From Magnetominusculus dajiuhuensis (GTDB taxonomy: Bacteria; Nitrospirota; Thermodesulfovibrionia; Thermodesulfovibrionales; Magnetobacteriaceae), in assembly GCF_046044395.1 (NCBI RefSeq), contig NZ_JBJUSG010000020.1, positions 1 through 33,601 of the forward strand: 33,601 bases of DNA, in the 5' to 3' direction. Shown here in pieces: positions 7,856 to 15,528 of this stretch. The notes under the pieces are model-generated. The model ran no database searches. It saw only the letters and a list, made by a program, of their open reading frames with translations, and was not told the DNA's origin. The translations under genes and the position numbers were made by a program. Position 1 is the first letter of the stretch. The number at the start of each line of letters is the position of its first letter.

Positions 7856-8722
7856 TCAGTGATAATCCTTTAATAAATCCAGTGTCTTGTCGGGGTCAAC
7901 ACCGCCGTGGGTGTCATAGTCAATCTCTACTATCGGGGCAAAGCCACACGCGCCGAGGCAGCGGATGGTCTCGTAGGAAAACCTCCCGTCGGCTGTTAAT
8001 CTGTCCTCATTGAAATTCAGGTTTCTTTTTAATCTGGTCAATATCTGTCCTGCCTTCTTGGCGTGGCAGGCGTTTCCCACGCATACCTTGATGTGGTGTC
8101 TGCCGCGCGCCTTCATCGTGAAATAGGGATAAAACGACACTACCGAATATACCTCGCTCACGGGAATTCGCAGCCCGACGGCTATGAATCTCTGCACAGA
8201 GGGCGGCAGGTAGCCAATCAGGTCCTGGGCCGACTCCAGAACTCTCAGCAGTGCCCCCGGCGTTGTCTTGTATTCATTTATGATGGCGTTTAGGGCGTCG
8301 GTCTTCCTTTTGGCCTCGGTCTCCGAGTCTGGTCCGGCGGCGATGGCCTTTATCTTCTTTACCAAATACATGGCCTTTGTTATCGTCTCTATCAGGATAT
8401 GGGGGGAAAATGGTTTTGACATATAATCTATTATCCCCAACTGGAGGATGTCCCTGATATTTTGCTGAGACGCAAAACCCGTGATGACCACAATGCCGGT
8501 AGATGGCTTTATAGCGTTGACCTGTCTTATCAGCTCGTAGCCGTCAATGCCAGGCATATTTATGTCCGTTACGACGATATCATAGTCGTTGTTGCGTATA
8601 AGTTCGATGGCCTCGCTGGAGTCTGTCGAGCCAGTAATCACAAAGCCTTCAGGGGTGAGAATGCTTTCACAGCTTTTGACTATTATGTCGTTGTCATCGA
8701 CTATTAGTATGTTTCCTTCCAT
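7856..8722 (-). CDS. Response-regulator receiver domain fused to NuoE-type [2Fe-2S] subunit
   Basis: Residues 1-120 are a complete receiver domain: acidic pair D9/D10, phospho-acceptor D53 in VTDINMPG, T81, and K103 in SKPFSP. A short linker leads to a complete NuoE/HydC-type domain (about 138-288) with GYLP, SFYPYF and the four [2Fe-2S] ligands C214, C219, C255 and C259 (CVGNAC and CLGAC). NuoE normally relays electrons within the NADH-oxidising head of complex I or of NAD-linked hydrogenases. A phosphorylatable receiver on this subunit is not the usual architecture and suggests that assembly or electron flow responds to a histidine kinase. An SD-like TTGGAGG lies upstream. The gene is flanked by a stand-alone receiver and by the NuoF- and NuoG-like genes on the same strand. 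Confidence 0.9.
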   Translation of the reverse strand: MEGNILIVDDNDIIVKSCESILTPEGFVITGSTDSSEAIELIRNNDYDIVVTDINMPGIDGYELIRQVNAIKPSTGIVVITGFASQQNIRDILQLGIIDYMSKPFSPHILIETITKAMYLVKKIKAIAAGPDSETEAKRKTDALNAIINEYKTTPGALLRVLESAQDLIGYLPPSVQRFIAVGLRIPVSEVYSVVSFYPYFTMKARGRHHIKVCVGNACHAKKAGQILTRLKRNLNFNEDRLTADGRFSYETIRCLGACGFAPIVEIDYDTHGGVDPDKTLDLLKDYH

Positions 8723-8809
8723 GCTAAAATGCCTCCAATATCTTCCATTTTTCCGAACCGGGCGACGGCGACGCGCGTCTTAGATTTCCGGGGTTGCCGT
8801 GTACACGTC

Positions 8810-9184
8810 TCAATAGGCATAATCCTTTCGGGTTGTGCTGGCAATTGAGAGCAGCTCCTCAGGCAGGAATGGTTTCTTTATAAAACCGTCCGCCCCGAGT
8901 TCTAAAGACTTGTTTGCTGCCTCCGTAGTGCCATAACCAGTCATCACGACTACCCTCAGCGAAGGCCATCTGTCCCTTACCAGTTTCAGCAGTTCAAAAC
9001 CGTCCATGCCCGGCATTATCAGGTCGGTTATCACAAGGTCGGGTCCCTCGTCCTCTATAAGTTTAAGGCCGTCTGCGGCGTTGGCCGACAGAAATACAAC
9101 ATAACCTTCCGCTTCCAACACCCTCTGGCAACTTACTCTAACTATATACTCATCGTCTATAACGAGCACTTTACCGTTGCGCAT
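8810..9184 (-). CDS. Single-domain response regulator (CheY-like receiver)
   Basis: This 124-residue protein is one complete receiver domain with D10/D11, phospho-acceptor D54 (ITDLIMPGMDG), T82 and K104 (KKPF), and no output domain. It probably acts as a phosphorelay intermediate or by protein-protein contact. It is the first gene of the operon carrying the receiver-NuoE fusion, to which its receiver is similar. A cognate kinase is not next to it. The closest sensor, the PAS-GAF-PAS protein, has no kinase domain. The start is preceded by TGGAGG with suitable spacing, and a TATAAT promoter lies about 60 bases upstream. Confidence 0.9.
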   Translation of the reverse strand: MRNGKVLVIDDEYIVRVSCQRVLEAEGYVVFLSANAADGLKLIEDEGPDLVITDLIMPGMDGFELLKLVRDRWPSLRVVVMTGYGTTEAANKSLELGADGFIKKPFLPEELLSIASTTRKDYAY

Positions 9185-9245
9185 AAACCTCCATTGCAGC
9201 CAGGTGCGGCGGACACTACCCCGCCTGCCTTTTTTAGCTCTGAGT

Positions 9246-9274
9246 ATTATACAATGAAAACCAGAATTTAATAA
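9246..9274 (-). promoter_or_regulatory. Candidate sigma70-type promoter of the receiver/NuoEFG-like operon
   Basis: On the minus strand TTATTA is followed by 17 bases and a perfect TATAAT, leaving a leader of about 55 bases before the ATG at 9184. The -35 is weak, as expected for an activated or modest promoter. A small GGCGG/CCGCC stem lies in the leader. Confidence 0.45.
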
Positions 9275-9535
9275 ATCCCTCCCGCCATATCATTTTCCTG
9301 TTTCATGGCGCGATTGGCGAAGGCTGTAACATCCCAATAGAAATGTCCTGAAAAGCGAGGCGTTTCGTACCTTACGGCGGGCCAGGTTCAACCGTCAAAG
9401 TGGGCCACTTTTTCACCGGTAGTACCACACACACATTTCTGATAATCAATTCAGACGCATGATATTTAAGCGGATAGCCTGTATTTTAGTAAAGCAAAAT
9501 TATAGAAATCACAGAGGCAAACGGTCACAATTCGC
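9275..9535. other. Gene-free spacer containing a 15-bp near-palindrome
   Basis: No convincing gene is present between the response regulator and the HD-GYP gene. At 9397-9411 AAAGTGG and CCACTTT flank one G, followed by TTTCACCGG. The wording GTGGGCCACTTTTTCACCGG is reminiscent of internal sequence near the ends of IS21-family elements, but no transposase frame is left, so a transposon remnant is only a guess. The near-palindrome could equally be an operator. Confidence 0.4.
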
Positions 9536-10087
9536 TTAACTCTTAAACGAAAAACCCTTGTTAAAGACGGCAAGACACGCATCCACCACGTTTTTATCGT
9601 ACAGTCTCGCGCTATTTGCCGATATCTCCCCCAATGCCTTGTCAAGGCCCAGGGCAGGACGATAGGGTCGGTGGTTACTCATTGCCTCAACGACATCTGC
9701 CACGCAGATTATCTTTGCCTCAATTAATATCTCATCGCCTTTGAGGCCGGAGGGATAGCCGGAGCCGTCGAGTCTTTCGTGGTGCTGGAGGATTATGTTT
9801 GCCACAGGCCAGGGGAAATCCACATCCTTTAATATATCGTGCCCTATTTGGCAGTGATGTTTCAGCAGGCTAAACTCCACCTCAAGGAGTTTGCCCGGTT
9901 TACTAAGGATTTCTGACGGGACATAAATCTTCCCTACGTCGTGTATGGAGGCCGCGATTCTCACGCCCTCCGCCTTATCTCTGGGAAAGCCCATCTCGTC
10001 GGCTATGGTGCGGGAAAGATCGGCCACCCTTGACTGGTGTCCGGCCGTGTATGGGTCTCTGGCCTCTAAAATAGCGGATATGGCCAC
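9536..10087 (-). CDS. HD-GYP domain, cyclic-di-GMP phosphodiesterase type (split from the upstream sensor by one stop codon)
   Basis: The 183 residues form an HD-GYP phosphodiesterase domain with EARDPYTAGHQ, the HD pair H49/D50 followed by VGKIYVP, QHHERLDGSGYP (GYP at 110-112) and a final NHRPYRP segment. HD-GYP enzymes hydrolyse cyclic di-GMP or related dinucleotides. The listed start is a GTG with no visible ribosome binding site. The codons between the upstream TAA (10118-10120) and this GTG stay in frame and read KLRKLTGSVV, which is exactly the linker expected before such a domain. The natural protein was therefore probably PAS-GAF-PAS-HD-GYP in one chain, and this may be the severed output domain. 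Confidence 0.85.
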   Translation of the reverse strand: MAISAILEARDPYTAGHQSRVADLSRTIADEMGFPRDKAEGVRIAASIHDVGKIYVPSEILSKPGKLLEVEFSLLKHHCQIGHDILKDVDFPWPVANIILQHHERLDGSGYPSGLKGDEILIEAKIICVADVVEAMSNHRPYRPALGLDKALGEISANSARLYDKNVVDACLAVFNKGFSFKS

Positions 10088-10117
10088 TACTACCGAGCCT
10101 GTGAGTTTGCGGAGTTT

Positions 10118-11446
10118 TTATATTGCCTGCTCACGCTGCTGTCTCTCAATTACATGATTGGTAATATCCCTAAGTATCGCCGTAAAAAACGTCCCTGTCT
10201 GCACCGTCCACAAGGCGGCGGAAAGTTCCACTGGAAACTCCGTCCCATCTTTTGTTATCGCCGTCAGGGTGGTCTCTTTACCCAACAGATAGGAATGCCC
10301 GGTTTCAATAGCCGTCTTAAAGTCTTTCCTGAAGCCGTCTCTCATGGATTCAGGTATGATTATGTCAAATGGCCGTCCGGCTGCCTCATGTGGGGCATAT
10401 CCAAATATCTTCGCCGCCCCCGTGTTCCAGAGGACTATCTCCCCGTTGGTGTTTGTACAGATGATTGCATTGTCCGTAGTCTGCACAATAGAACGCATCT
10501 GCTCTTCATTTTTTATTAAATGCTCCTCCATTCTGGCACGGCTGATAACACCGGCAAGCGTATTTGCTACCGCCGTGAGAAACTCCTCTTCCTCAATGGT
10601 ACTTTCATGGCCTTCATTCACATATAGGTTCAGCACCCCCAACACCCGTTTGCCAAGCGTTATGGGTACGCAGTAGTGGCCGTGCGCCGCCATACCCGGA
10701 GGTCTGTGTTCATGCCGGTCATCTATGGTATTGGCAAAGACTATCTCCCGTGTGGAGGCCGCCAACCCACACAGGCATCTGCCAAATGGCAGCACATTAC
10801 AGAGTTTTAACAGTCCACTCTCAAAGTTTTTATGCGCGTACATTACAAGCGTCTCCGGCCTGTTGCCCTCAACCAGATGGATACTCCCCTTTGCGTGAAA
10901 CCTGAGCCACTGGTACGACAGAATCAAATCCAGCATAAGGTCAAGCTGTCTCCTCAGAGGAATAGGCTTTAGGGCTACCTGCAGGATTGAATTAATTATC
11001 GTCTGAAACTGGCAGTTTTTCTTCAACTGGGTGTCGAGCATCTTACGCGCGGTAATGTCTCTGAATACGGCGCAAAGGACTTCCATGCCATCCATCTCTA
11101 CGGCCTTTGTCCTAAGTTCCACGGGTATAAGCCGGCCCTCCCGATGCCTTAGGTACATATCGCTTACTATGTGTTGGTCGTGGCCGCCCGCCAGACGTCT
11201 CGCGTATATTTCTCTTTGCTCAGCCGGGAAAATCTCATAGAGGTCCATCCCCCGCAACTTGGCCGCGGGTATGCCAAGAAGCTCGGAGAATCTATCGTTG
11301 CAGTAGCTAATAACGCCAGTTTCCACATCCGCCGTCAGGATGTAATCCCCCGTGGTGTCAAGCAGCAGCCTGAACTTTCCCTCCGATTGCTGAAGGCGCT
11401 GCACCTCATATAAAAGTTGCTCCTCAGTTGCCTGTTCGTCGAACAT
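10118..11446 (-). CDS. PAS-GAF-PAS sensor protein (N-terminal part of a PAS-GAF-PAS-HD-GYP protein)
   Basis: The 442 residues hold a first PAS domain (about 22-138, ending VFRDITARKM), a GAF domain (about 150-300, with FGRCLCGLAA and HGHYCVPI) and a second PAS domain (about 310-435, ending ILRDITNH). There is no kinase or transmitter domain. The chain ends at REQAI then TAA, and the same frame continues without another stop into the HD-GYP domain. Such proteins sense redox state, ligands or small molecules and adjust cyclic di-GMP. The gene starts 16 bases after the stop of the NrfD-type membrane subunit, so it is probably co-transcribed with the Psr/Phs-like respiratory operon and may report on its activity. 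Confidence 0.85.
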   Translation of the reverse strand: MFDEQATEEQLLYEVQRLQQSEGKFRLLLDTTGDYILTADVETGVISYCNDRFSELLGIPAAKLRGMDLYEIFPAEQREIYARRLAGGHDQHIVSDMYLRHREGRLIPVELRTKAVEMDGMEVLCAVFRDITARKMLDTQLKKNCQFQTIINSILQVALKPIPLRRQLDLMLDLILSYQWLRFHAKGSIHLVEGNRPETLVMYAHKNFESGLLKLCNVLPFGRCLCGLAASTREIVFANTIDDRHEHRPPGMAAHGHYCVPITLGKRVLGVLNLYVNEGHESTIEEEEFLTAVANTLAGVISRARMEEHLIKNEEQMRSIVQTTDNAIICTNTNGEIVLWNTGAAKIFGYAPHEAAGRPFDIIIPESMRDGFRKDFKTAIETGHSYLLGKETTLTAITKDGTEFPVELSAALWTVQTGTFFTAILRDITNHVIERQQREQAI

Positions 11447-11462
11447 AACCTCTATTGTCTCC

Positions 11463-12350
11463 TCAAAATAATATTGCCTGCGTCAGTTGCCCGGCATCTA
11501 CAATGACAGCGCGGACAATGTAGCCGCCTGCTAACGCAAATAACGCCGATATAAAGTTAAGCCATGGGCTGTGTACCCTCATCTTCGTGCAGAGCTGATA
11601 CGCGGCGGCGACAAATGGTATTACTACCCCTGCCGCCACAAACCCAAACCAAAATAAAGCACTCAATTGCCCGCTTGTAACAATGCCAAGCGCGCTCGCA
11701 GCGCTCTGGGTGGACTTGCCAAGGCCGATTAAAAAAATCACCGTACATAGTAATAATAAATACAGCAGGACAAAATCCCCCGTGTGGATGAATGTATTGA
11801 TATCCCTTTTATCCTCATCCGGCTTGAGACACAACACCAGAGATATTGCGGCAAGGCCGTCAATTACCGCCGAAATAAACAACAGCACCGGCGTCATTGG
11901 CGTGTTCCAAAATGGCCGCGCGGTGAGCGTTGACAGGAGCAGCCCCGTATATAGCGCAACGCTTGTACAAAGGATAAGCCCCACGAGCTTTATGGCATTT
12001 ACCGCAGTGGCCCTTGTCTTTAATTTCAGATAGTCTTTTTGAAGATTTAAGATAAAATAAATTATGCTCACGGCGGAGAAAAAGGTTATTATCCACGCCC
12101 CAATGGACATGATTGACTTATATTTGAATGTCGTAAGGAGGAGCCAGAAGAGCCATGGCCTCTCTAAATCAAAGATCAACATAATCATCCCCGCCATTAT
12201 GGGAAACGGGGCGATATATGCCCCTGTTGTCACAATCTTCTTATACTTCACAGGGTTTATAAGATCGGCGGCAATTGATAGCAGCATAGCCCCGGCACTG
12301 ACGCCGGCGCTAAACAGGTAGAACGTTATCAGAGAACTCCAGTATATCAT
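11463..12350 (-). CDS. NrfD/PsrC-type membrane anchor subunit
   Basis: This 295-residue integral membrane protein has about eight hydrophobic segments, with LFSAGVSAGA in helix 1 and DLERPWLFW after helix 2, both typical of NrfD/PsrC proteins. These subunits exchange electrons with quinones and anchor the iron-sulfur and molybdopterin subunits at the periplasmic face. It is slightly shorter than many NrfD proteins but appears intact. No good SD precedes the ATG. The open frame continues upstream in a lysine/asparagine-rich repeat (GNKSGNKSKNKGD) without a start codon, so the ATG at 12350 is preferred. It is encoded downstream of the catalytic and ferredoxin subunits. Confidence 0.85.
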   Translation of the reverse strand: MIYWSSLITFYLFSAGVSAGAMLLSIAADLINPVKYKKIVTTGAYIAPFPIMAGMIMLIFDLERPWLFWLLLTTFKYKSIMSIGAWIITFFSAVSIIYFILNLQKDYLKLKTRATAVNAIKLVGLILCTSVALYTGLLLSTLTARPFWNTPMTPVLLFISAVIDGLAAISLVLCLKPDEDKRDINTFIHTGDFVLLYLLLLCTVIFLIGLGKSTQSAASALGIVTSGQLSALFWFGFVAAGVVIPFVAAAYQLCTKMRVHSPWLNFISALFALAGGYIVRAVIVDAGQLTQAILF

Positions 12351-12386
12351 TGTCAGTGTGTGCCCTGGCGCATCCCCTTTATTTTT

Positions 12387-12422
12387 CGATTTATTCCCCG
12401 ATTTATTTCCCGAACCGGGAAA
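12387..12422. repeat. 12-bp tandem repeat plus a small hairpin ahead of the NrfD gene
   Basis: Two near-identical 12-mers (CGATTTATTCCC at 12387-12398 and its variant at 12399-12410) adjoin a 7-bp perfect hairpin, TTTCCCG-AAC-CGGGAAA (12406-12422). They lie between the lipoprotein stop and the NrfD start on the minus strand. The stem has no U-tract after it, so it may tune message stability or translation rather than terminate. Confidence 0.5.
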
Positions 12423-12435
12423 TCCCTTCTCAGCT

Positions 12436-12666
12436 TCACGCTGTTCCTACCGCTATCTTACCCTTGCCTGTTGAGTGTGAGGCATCTTTAAAAACGGCCT
12501 TGCCGCCTTCGACAAGCGGCTTTACCTCCGGTGGCGTTGACAAGGCCAGCATACCCCACAGCCCCGCGTAGGAATCCCGCCCTGCCACCCCCGCGGCTTC
12601 CTTAGCCTTTTGGGAGGAGCATGACGCCAAAACCCATATCAAAATTGATAAAACAATCCTCTTCAT
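12436..12666 (-). CDS. Small putative lipoprotein in the Psr/Phs-like operon
   Basis: The 76-residue product starts with a short signal peptide ending in a lipobox-like L-A-S-C, so it would be lipid-anchored after cleavage before C16. The stretch VEGGKAVFKDASHSTGKG resembles the beginning of a c-type cytochrome domain, but no CxxCH haem motif follows in this or neighbouring frames before the NrfD gene. It may be a truncated cytochrome or an unrelated accessory lipoprotein. It sits between the ferredoxin-subunit and membrane-subunit genes with short spacers. I do not recognise a family. Confidence 0.5.
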   Translation of the reverse strand: MKRIVLSILIWVLASCSSQKAKEAAGVAGRDSYAGLWGMLALSTPPEVKPLVEGGKAVFKDASHSTGKGKIAVGTA

Positions 12667-12699
12667 TAAAACCCCATCATCCCGGCAACCCAGCCGACG

Positions 12700-13269
12700 C
12701 TACCCTATGATATAATAAATTGAGGGTTTTGTGTTTAAATCTTTTCCTATTTGTACGACTTTTTTTGAGGCGGCAAGTTTTGATATTTCGCTGTTGGGGT
12801 CGTTCAAATCCCCGAAGACCCGCACGCCGGTTGGGCATGTGCCGACACAGGCGGGTAGGGCGTTATTATGTAGTAATACGGCACAAAAGCCGCACTTATG
12901 GACGAAGCCGTGCTCCTTGTTAATAATCCTTGCCTTATATGGGCAGCTCAGGATGCAGTACTTACACCCGATGCACCTCTGCGTGTCAATTGCCACAATG
13001 CCGTCGCTTCGCTTGTAAGACGCCCCTGTGGGGCAGACGCTGACGCAGGGGGGATTGTCGCAGTGCTGGCACTGCATGGGCAGAAATCTCCTGTTATAGT
13101 TCGGGAAACGCCCGAACTCCTGCTCCTCTACGCGGTTAAAAAACTCCGTAACCGGCAGTTCATTCTGGTTATGGCAGGCCGCCACGCACGCCAGGCACCC
13201 CACGCACTTTGTGGTATCAATGAGCATAGCCCATTTGGGCGATTTCCCTGATTTCACGGGCGCGCTCAT
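12700..13269 (-). CDS. Four-cluster ferredoxin subunit of a Psr/Phs/Dms-type oxidoreductase
   Basis: This 189-residue protein has the PsrB/DmsB arrangement of four cysteine groups: CVGCLACVAAC, CQHCDNPPCVSVC, CIGCKYCILSC, and a final group starting CGFC and ending PACVGTC. It should bind four [4Fe-4S] clusters and carry electrons between the molybdenum subunit and the membrane anchor. It has no signal peptide of its own and would be co-exported with the Tat-dependent catalytic subunit. Its start overlaps the stop of the catalytic gene (ATGA at 13266-13269), showing tight coupling. Confidence 0.92.
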   Translation of the reverse strand: MSAPVKSGKSPKWAMLIDTTKCVGCLACVAACHNQNELPVTEFFNRVEEQEFGRFPNYNRRFLPMQCQHCDNPPCVSVCPTGASYKRSDGIVAIDTQRCIGCKYCILSCPYKARIINKEHGFVHKCGFCAVLLHNNALPACVGTCPTGVRVFGDLNDPNSEISKLAASKKVVQIGKDLNTKPSIYYIIG

Positions 13270-15482
13270 GCCTTTGACACCCGAACGATTATCTCGTTGC
13301 TCATTACGTGCCCAACGGCGGGGTCGAAGTACGTGTTCAGGAAATCGTTGTAGTTGATGCCTTTTCCATAGGCGGTCTTCAGGTATTTAGAGAATATGCC
13401 GTAGCCGCTTGGCATCCACACGGCAGAGGGATGAAGTCCCCCGGTCAGGCGCACCTTCACGTAACCCTTCCCGATGTCCGATTCAACAACTACCGTATCG
13501 CCATCTTTGAGGCCGATGGCCTCCGCCCTCTGGCGGTTAATCCAGAGGCGTATCATGTCATAACGGTCACTTAACTGCATCAGGTACGGCACGTTGGCGG
13601 TCATAGAGTGTGTGTGAATGGCCTGTTTGCCGTGAATTAGCCTGAATGAATTCTTGTCGGATGGATTTGGTGAGACCAGCGGCTCCTGCCACCGTGGCAT
13701 CGGGTCAAGCCCCCATGAGGCAAGCTGGTCTGAATAAAACTCAATCTTACCCGACGGTGTCTTACAAGGTTTAAAACCCTCCACCCAGCGCGGGCCGACC
13801 TCAACAACGCCCTCCTTCTTTAGTTCCTCAAGGGTTACGCCAAAGGGTTGAAGGCGCAGGGCATTGCACTCGTCCATCGTAAAATTAAAATATTTTCCTA
13901 TTCCAAGTCCCTTTGACAGGCCGGTGATAATATCAAGCAGGGGTTTTGTGTCATACATAGGCTTTACAACTTGTGCAACCACAGTGAGCTGGCCAACTGG
14001 CCCTGAATGGACGGTATCCACATGGTCGTCGCGTTCAAGGAAAAATGACTCAGGAAGTACGTAATGCGAAGCGGCGGCGGTCTCTGACATGAAGCAGTCA
14101 ATGGTGACAAGTAGCTCAAGTTTCTTATATCCGGCAATGACCCGTTCGGGGTTGGGATTGGTTCTGACGGGGTTCATGTGATTGACGAACCCGGCCTTTA
14201 GTTTACCGGAGAGGGCCAGCTCCGGGATGGCCTGCACAATGCCATCGGAGTATGAAGCGGCGGGGTATCTGCCGGGTACGCCCGCGCCGTCGGCCTTTTC
14301 GATTTCAGGGATATGCGGGGCCGGGTGGCCGCCCTTTTCAAGCTCACCAAGCGTGGGTTTAAGTGGCATAAACAGCCCTCCCACGGCCTCGTGATTGCCG
14401 ATGATGGCATTTAAAATGGCCACTGCGCGCGCCGTCTGAAAGCTGTTAAAATAACTTGCGCCGTAGCCGCCGTGATAGCCCCTGTGAATAAGGGCACGGG
14501 GTTTATAGGAGGCGAATTCCCTCGCCACGCGATATATGGTTTCCTTTGGGATGTCGCATATCGTCTCTGCCCATTCGGGGGGATATGTGACAAGGCCGTC
14601 TCTGAGATTGTCAAACCCGACGGTGTGTTCTTCCACGAACTTACGGTCATAGAGACCTTCCTCAATGATTACGTTAAGCATGGCCAGTAGGAAGGCCAAA
14701 TCTGTTGCTGGTTTTACAGCAAGCCATTCATCGGCGATGACGGCCGTCTCGCTGTGTCGCGGGTCGAGGACGACAAGGCGCGCACCCTGCCTTTTGGCGT
14801 CGGCGATGTCTTTGATTTGCTGGAGTTTGACGCCTCCGGCGGGATTTCTGCCGACCAGTATAATATAGCGGCTGTTTTTCAGGTCATTGTCTGGCAGGGC
14901 ACCGCATGTGGCGTTAAACGCGGCGTTTCGCGCGGTAAAGCACGTAGCGCCGTGGGTAATCGTATTTGGAGAGCCGAGGGCGTGCATAAATCTGAAGGCA
15001 AGGGGTATGTTGGCCATAGGATACTGTGCCCAGAAGACCGACTGAGGGCCGTTGTCCATGATGATAAGATTAAGTTTTGTGGAGATTTCCTCAAACGCCA
15101 GCTCCCACGAGATAGGCTCGTATTTGCCTTCGGCTGTCCTTTTGAGGGGCTGTTTAATCCTGTCCGGGTTATATAGCTCCTTGATATAGGCGTGGCCGCG
15201 TGGGCAGACCGTCCCCGCGTTGTTGTATGTGCGTGGGTTGCCCTCGACTTTCCAGACACGGCCATCTTTAACATATACATAGATGCCACAGCGGTTGGCG
15301 CCGCAGCCCTGGCATTGGGTTGCAACTTTCTTTACATCTGCAGCGGCCTTTATCCCGTCAGCCGCCTCCTGAGCATTTTTCGGACCACAGGAGACTGCCC
15401 CTGCCGCAAGGCCGGAGGCAAGCGCGCTTCCGGCAGCCGCCCGAATAAACGCCCTGCGCGTTATCTTCTTGTCAAAAGACAT
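13266..15482 (-). CDS. Molybdopterin oxidoreductase catalytic subunit, PsrA/PhsA-like, Tat-exported
   Basis: The 738 residues begin with a twin-arginine leader (TRRAFIRAAAGSA) that ends near A-V-S-C-G, possibly also a lipobox. A [4Fe-4S] site follows (C57, C60, C65, C93), then the molybdo-bis-pyranopterin domains. The likely Mo ligand is C181 in HGATCFTARNAA, and LVVLDPRHSETA is a typical cofactor-binding segment. Length and motifs best match polysulfide/thiosulfate reductases. Tetrathionate or arsenate-type relatives cannot be excluded. With the ferredoxin and NrfD subunits it would form a periplasmic quinone-linked respiratory enzyme for a sulfur or similar substrate. No SD is visible, and TATAAT lies just ahead of the ATG. 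Confidence 0.88.
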   Translation of the reverse strand: MSFDKKITRRAFIRAAAGSALASGLAAGAVSCGPKNAQEAADGIKAAADVKKVATQCQGCGANRCGIYVYVKDGRVWKVEGNPRTYNNAGTVCPRGHAYIKELYNPDRIKQPLKRTAEGKYEPISWELAFEEISTKLNLIIMDNGPQSVFWAQYPMANIPLAFRFMHALGSPNTITHGATCFTARNAAFNATCGALPDNDLKNSRYIILVGRNPAGGVKLQQIKDIADAKRQGARLVVLDPRHSETAVIADEWLAVKPATDLAFLLAMLNVIIEEGLYDRKFVEEHTVGFDNLRDGLVTYPPEWAETICDIPKETIYRVAREFASYKPRALIHRGYHGGYGASYFNSFQTARAVAILNAIIGNHEAVGGLFMPLKPTLGELEKGGHPAPHIPEIEKADGAGVPGRYPAASYSDGIVQAIPELALSGKLKAGFVNHMNPVRTNPNPERVIAGYKKLELLVTIDCFMSETAAASHYVLPESFFLERDDHVDTVHSGPVGQLTVVAQVVKPMYDTKPLLDIITGLSKGLGIGKYFNFTMDECNALRLQPFGVTLEELKKEGVVEVGPRWVEGFKPCKTPSGKIEFYSDQLASWGLDPMPRWQEPLVSPNPSDKNSFRLIHGKQAIHTHSMTANVPYLMQLSDRYDMIRLWINRQRAEAIGLKDGDTVVVESDIGKGYVKVRLTGGLHPSAVWMPSGYGIFSKYLKTAYGKGINYNDFLNTYFDPAVGHVMSNEIIVRVSKA

Positions 15483-15487
15483 TGTGT

Positions 15488-15501
15488 ATTATAACATTAT
15501 A
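15488..15501 (-). promoter_or_regulatory. Two overlapping TATAAT-type -10 elements adjoining the catalytic-subunit start
   Basis: TATAAT occurs on the minus strand at 15496-15501 and again at 15488-15493, the latter only 5 bases ahead of the ATG at 15482. No SD is present between them and the start. A promoter here would give a leaderless or nearly leaderless message. Expected -35 positions are poor matches, so an activator or a different upstream promoter is possible. Confidence 0.35.
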
Positions 15502-15528
15502 TCTACATACCTTAAAATGCTATTGATT

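Noticed and set aside
9275..9535. Spacer considered as an IS21-family remnant
   Set aside because: Only a short resemblance (GTGGGCCACTTTTTCACCGG) is seen, with no transposase frame and no paired terminal repeats, so no mobile element is called.
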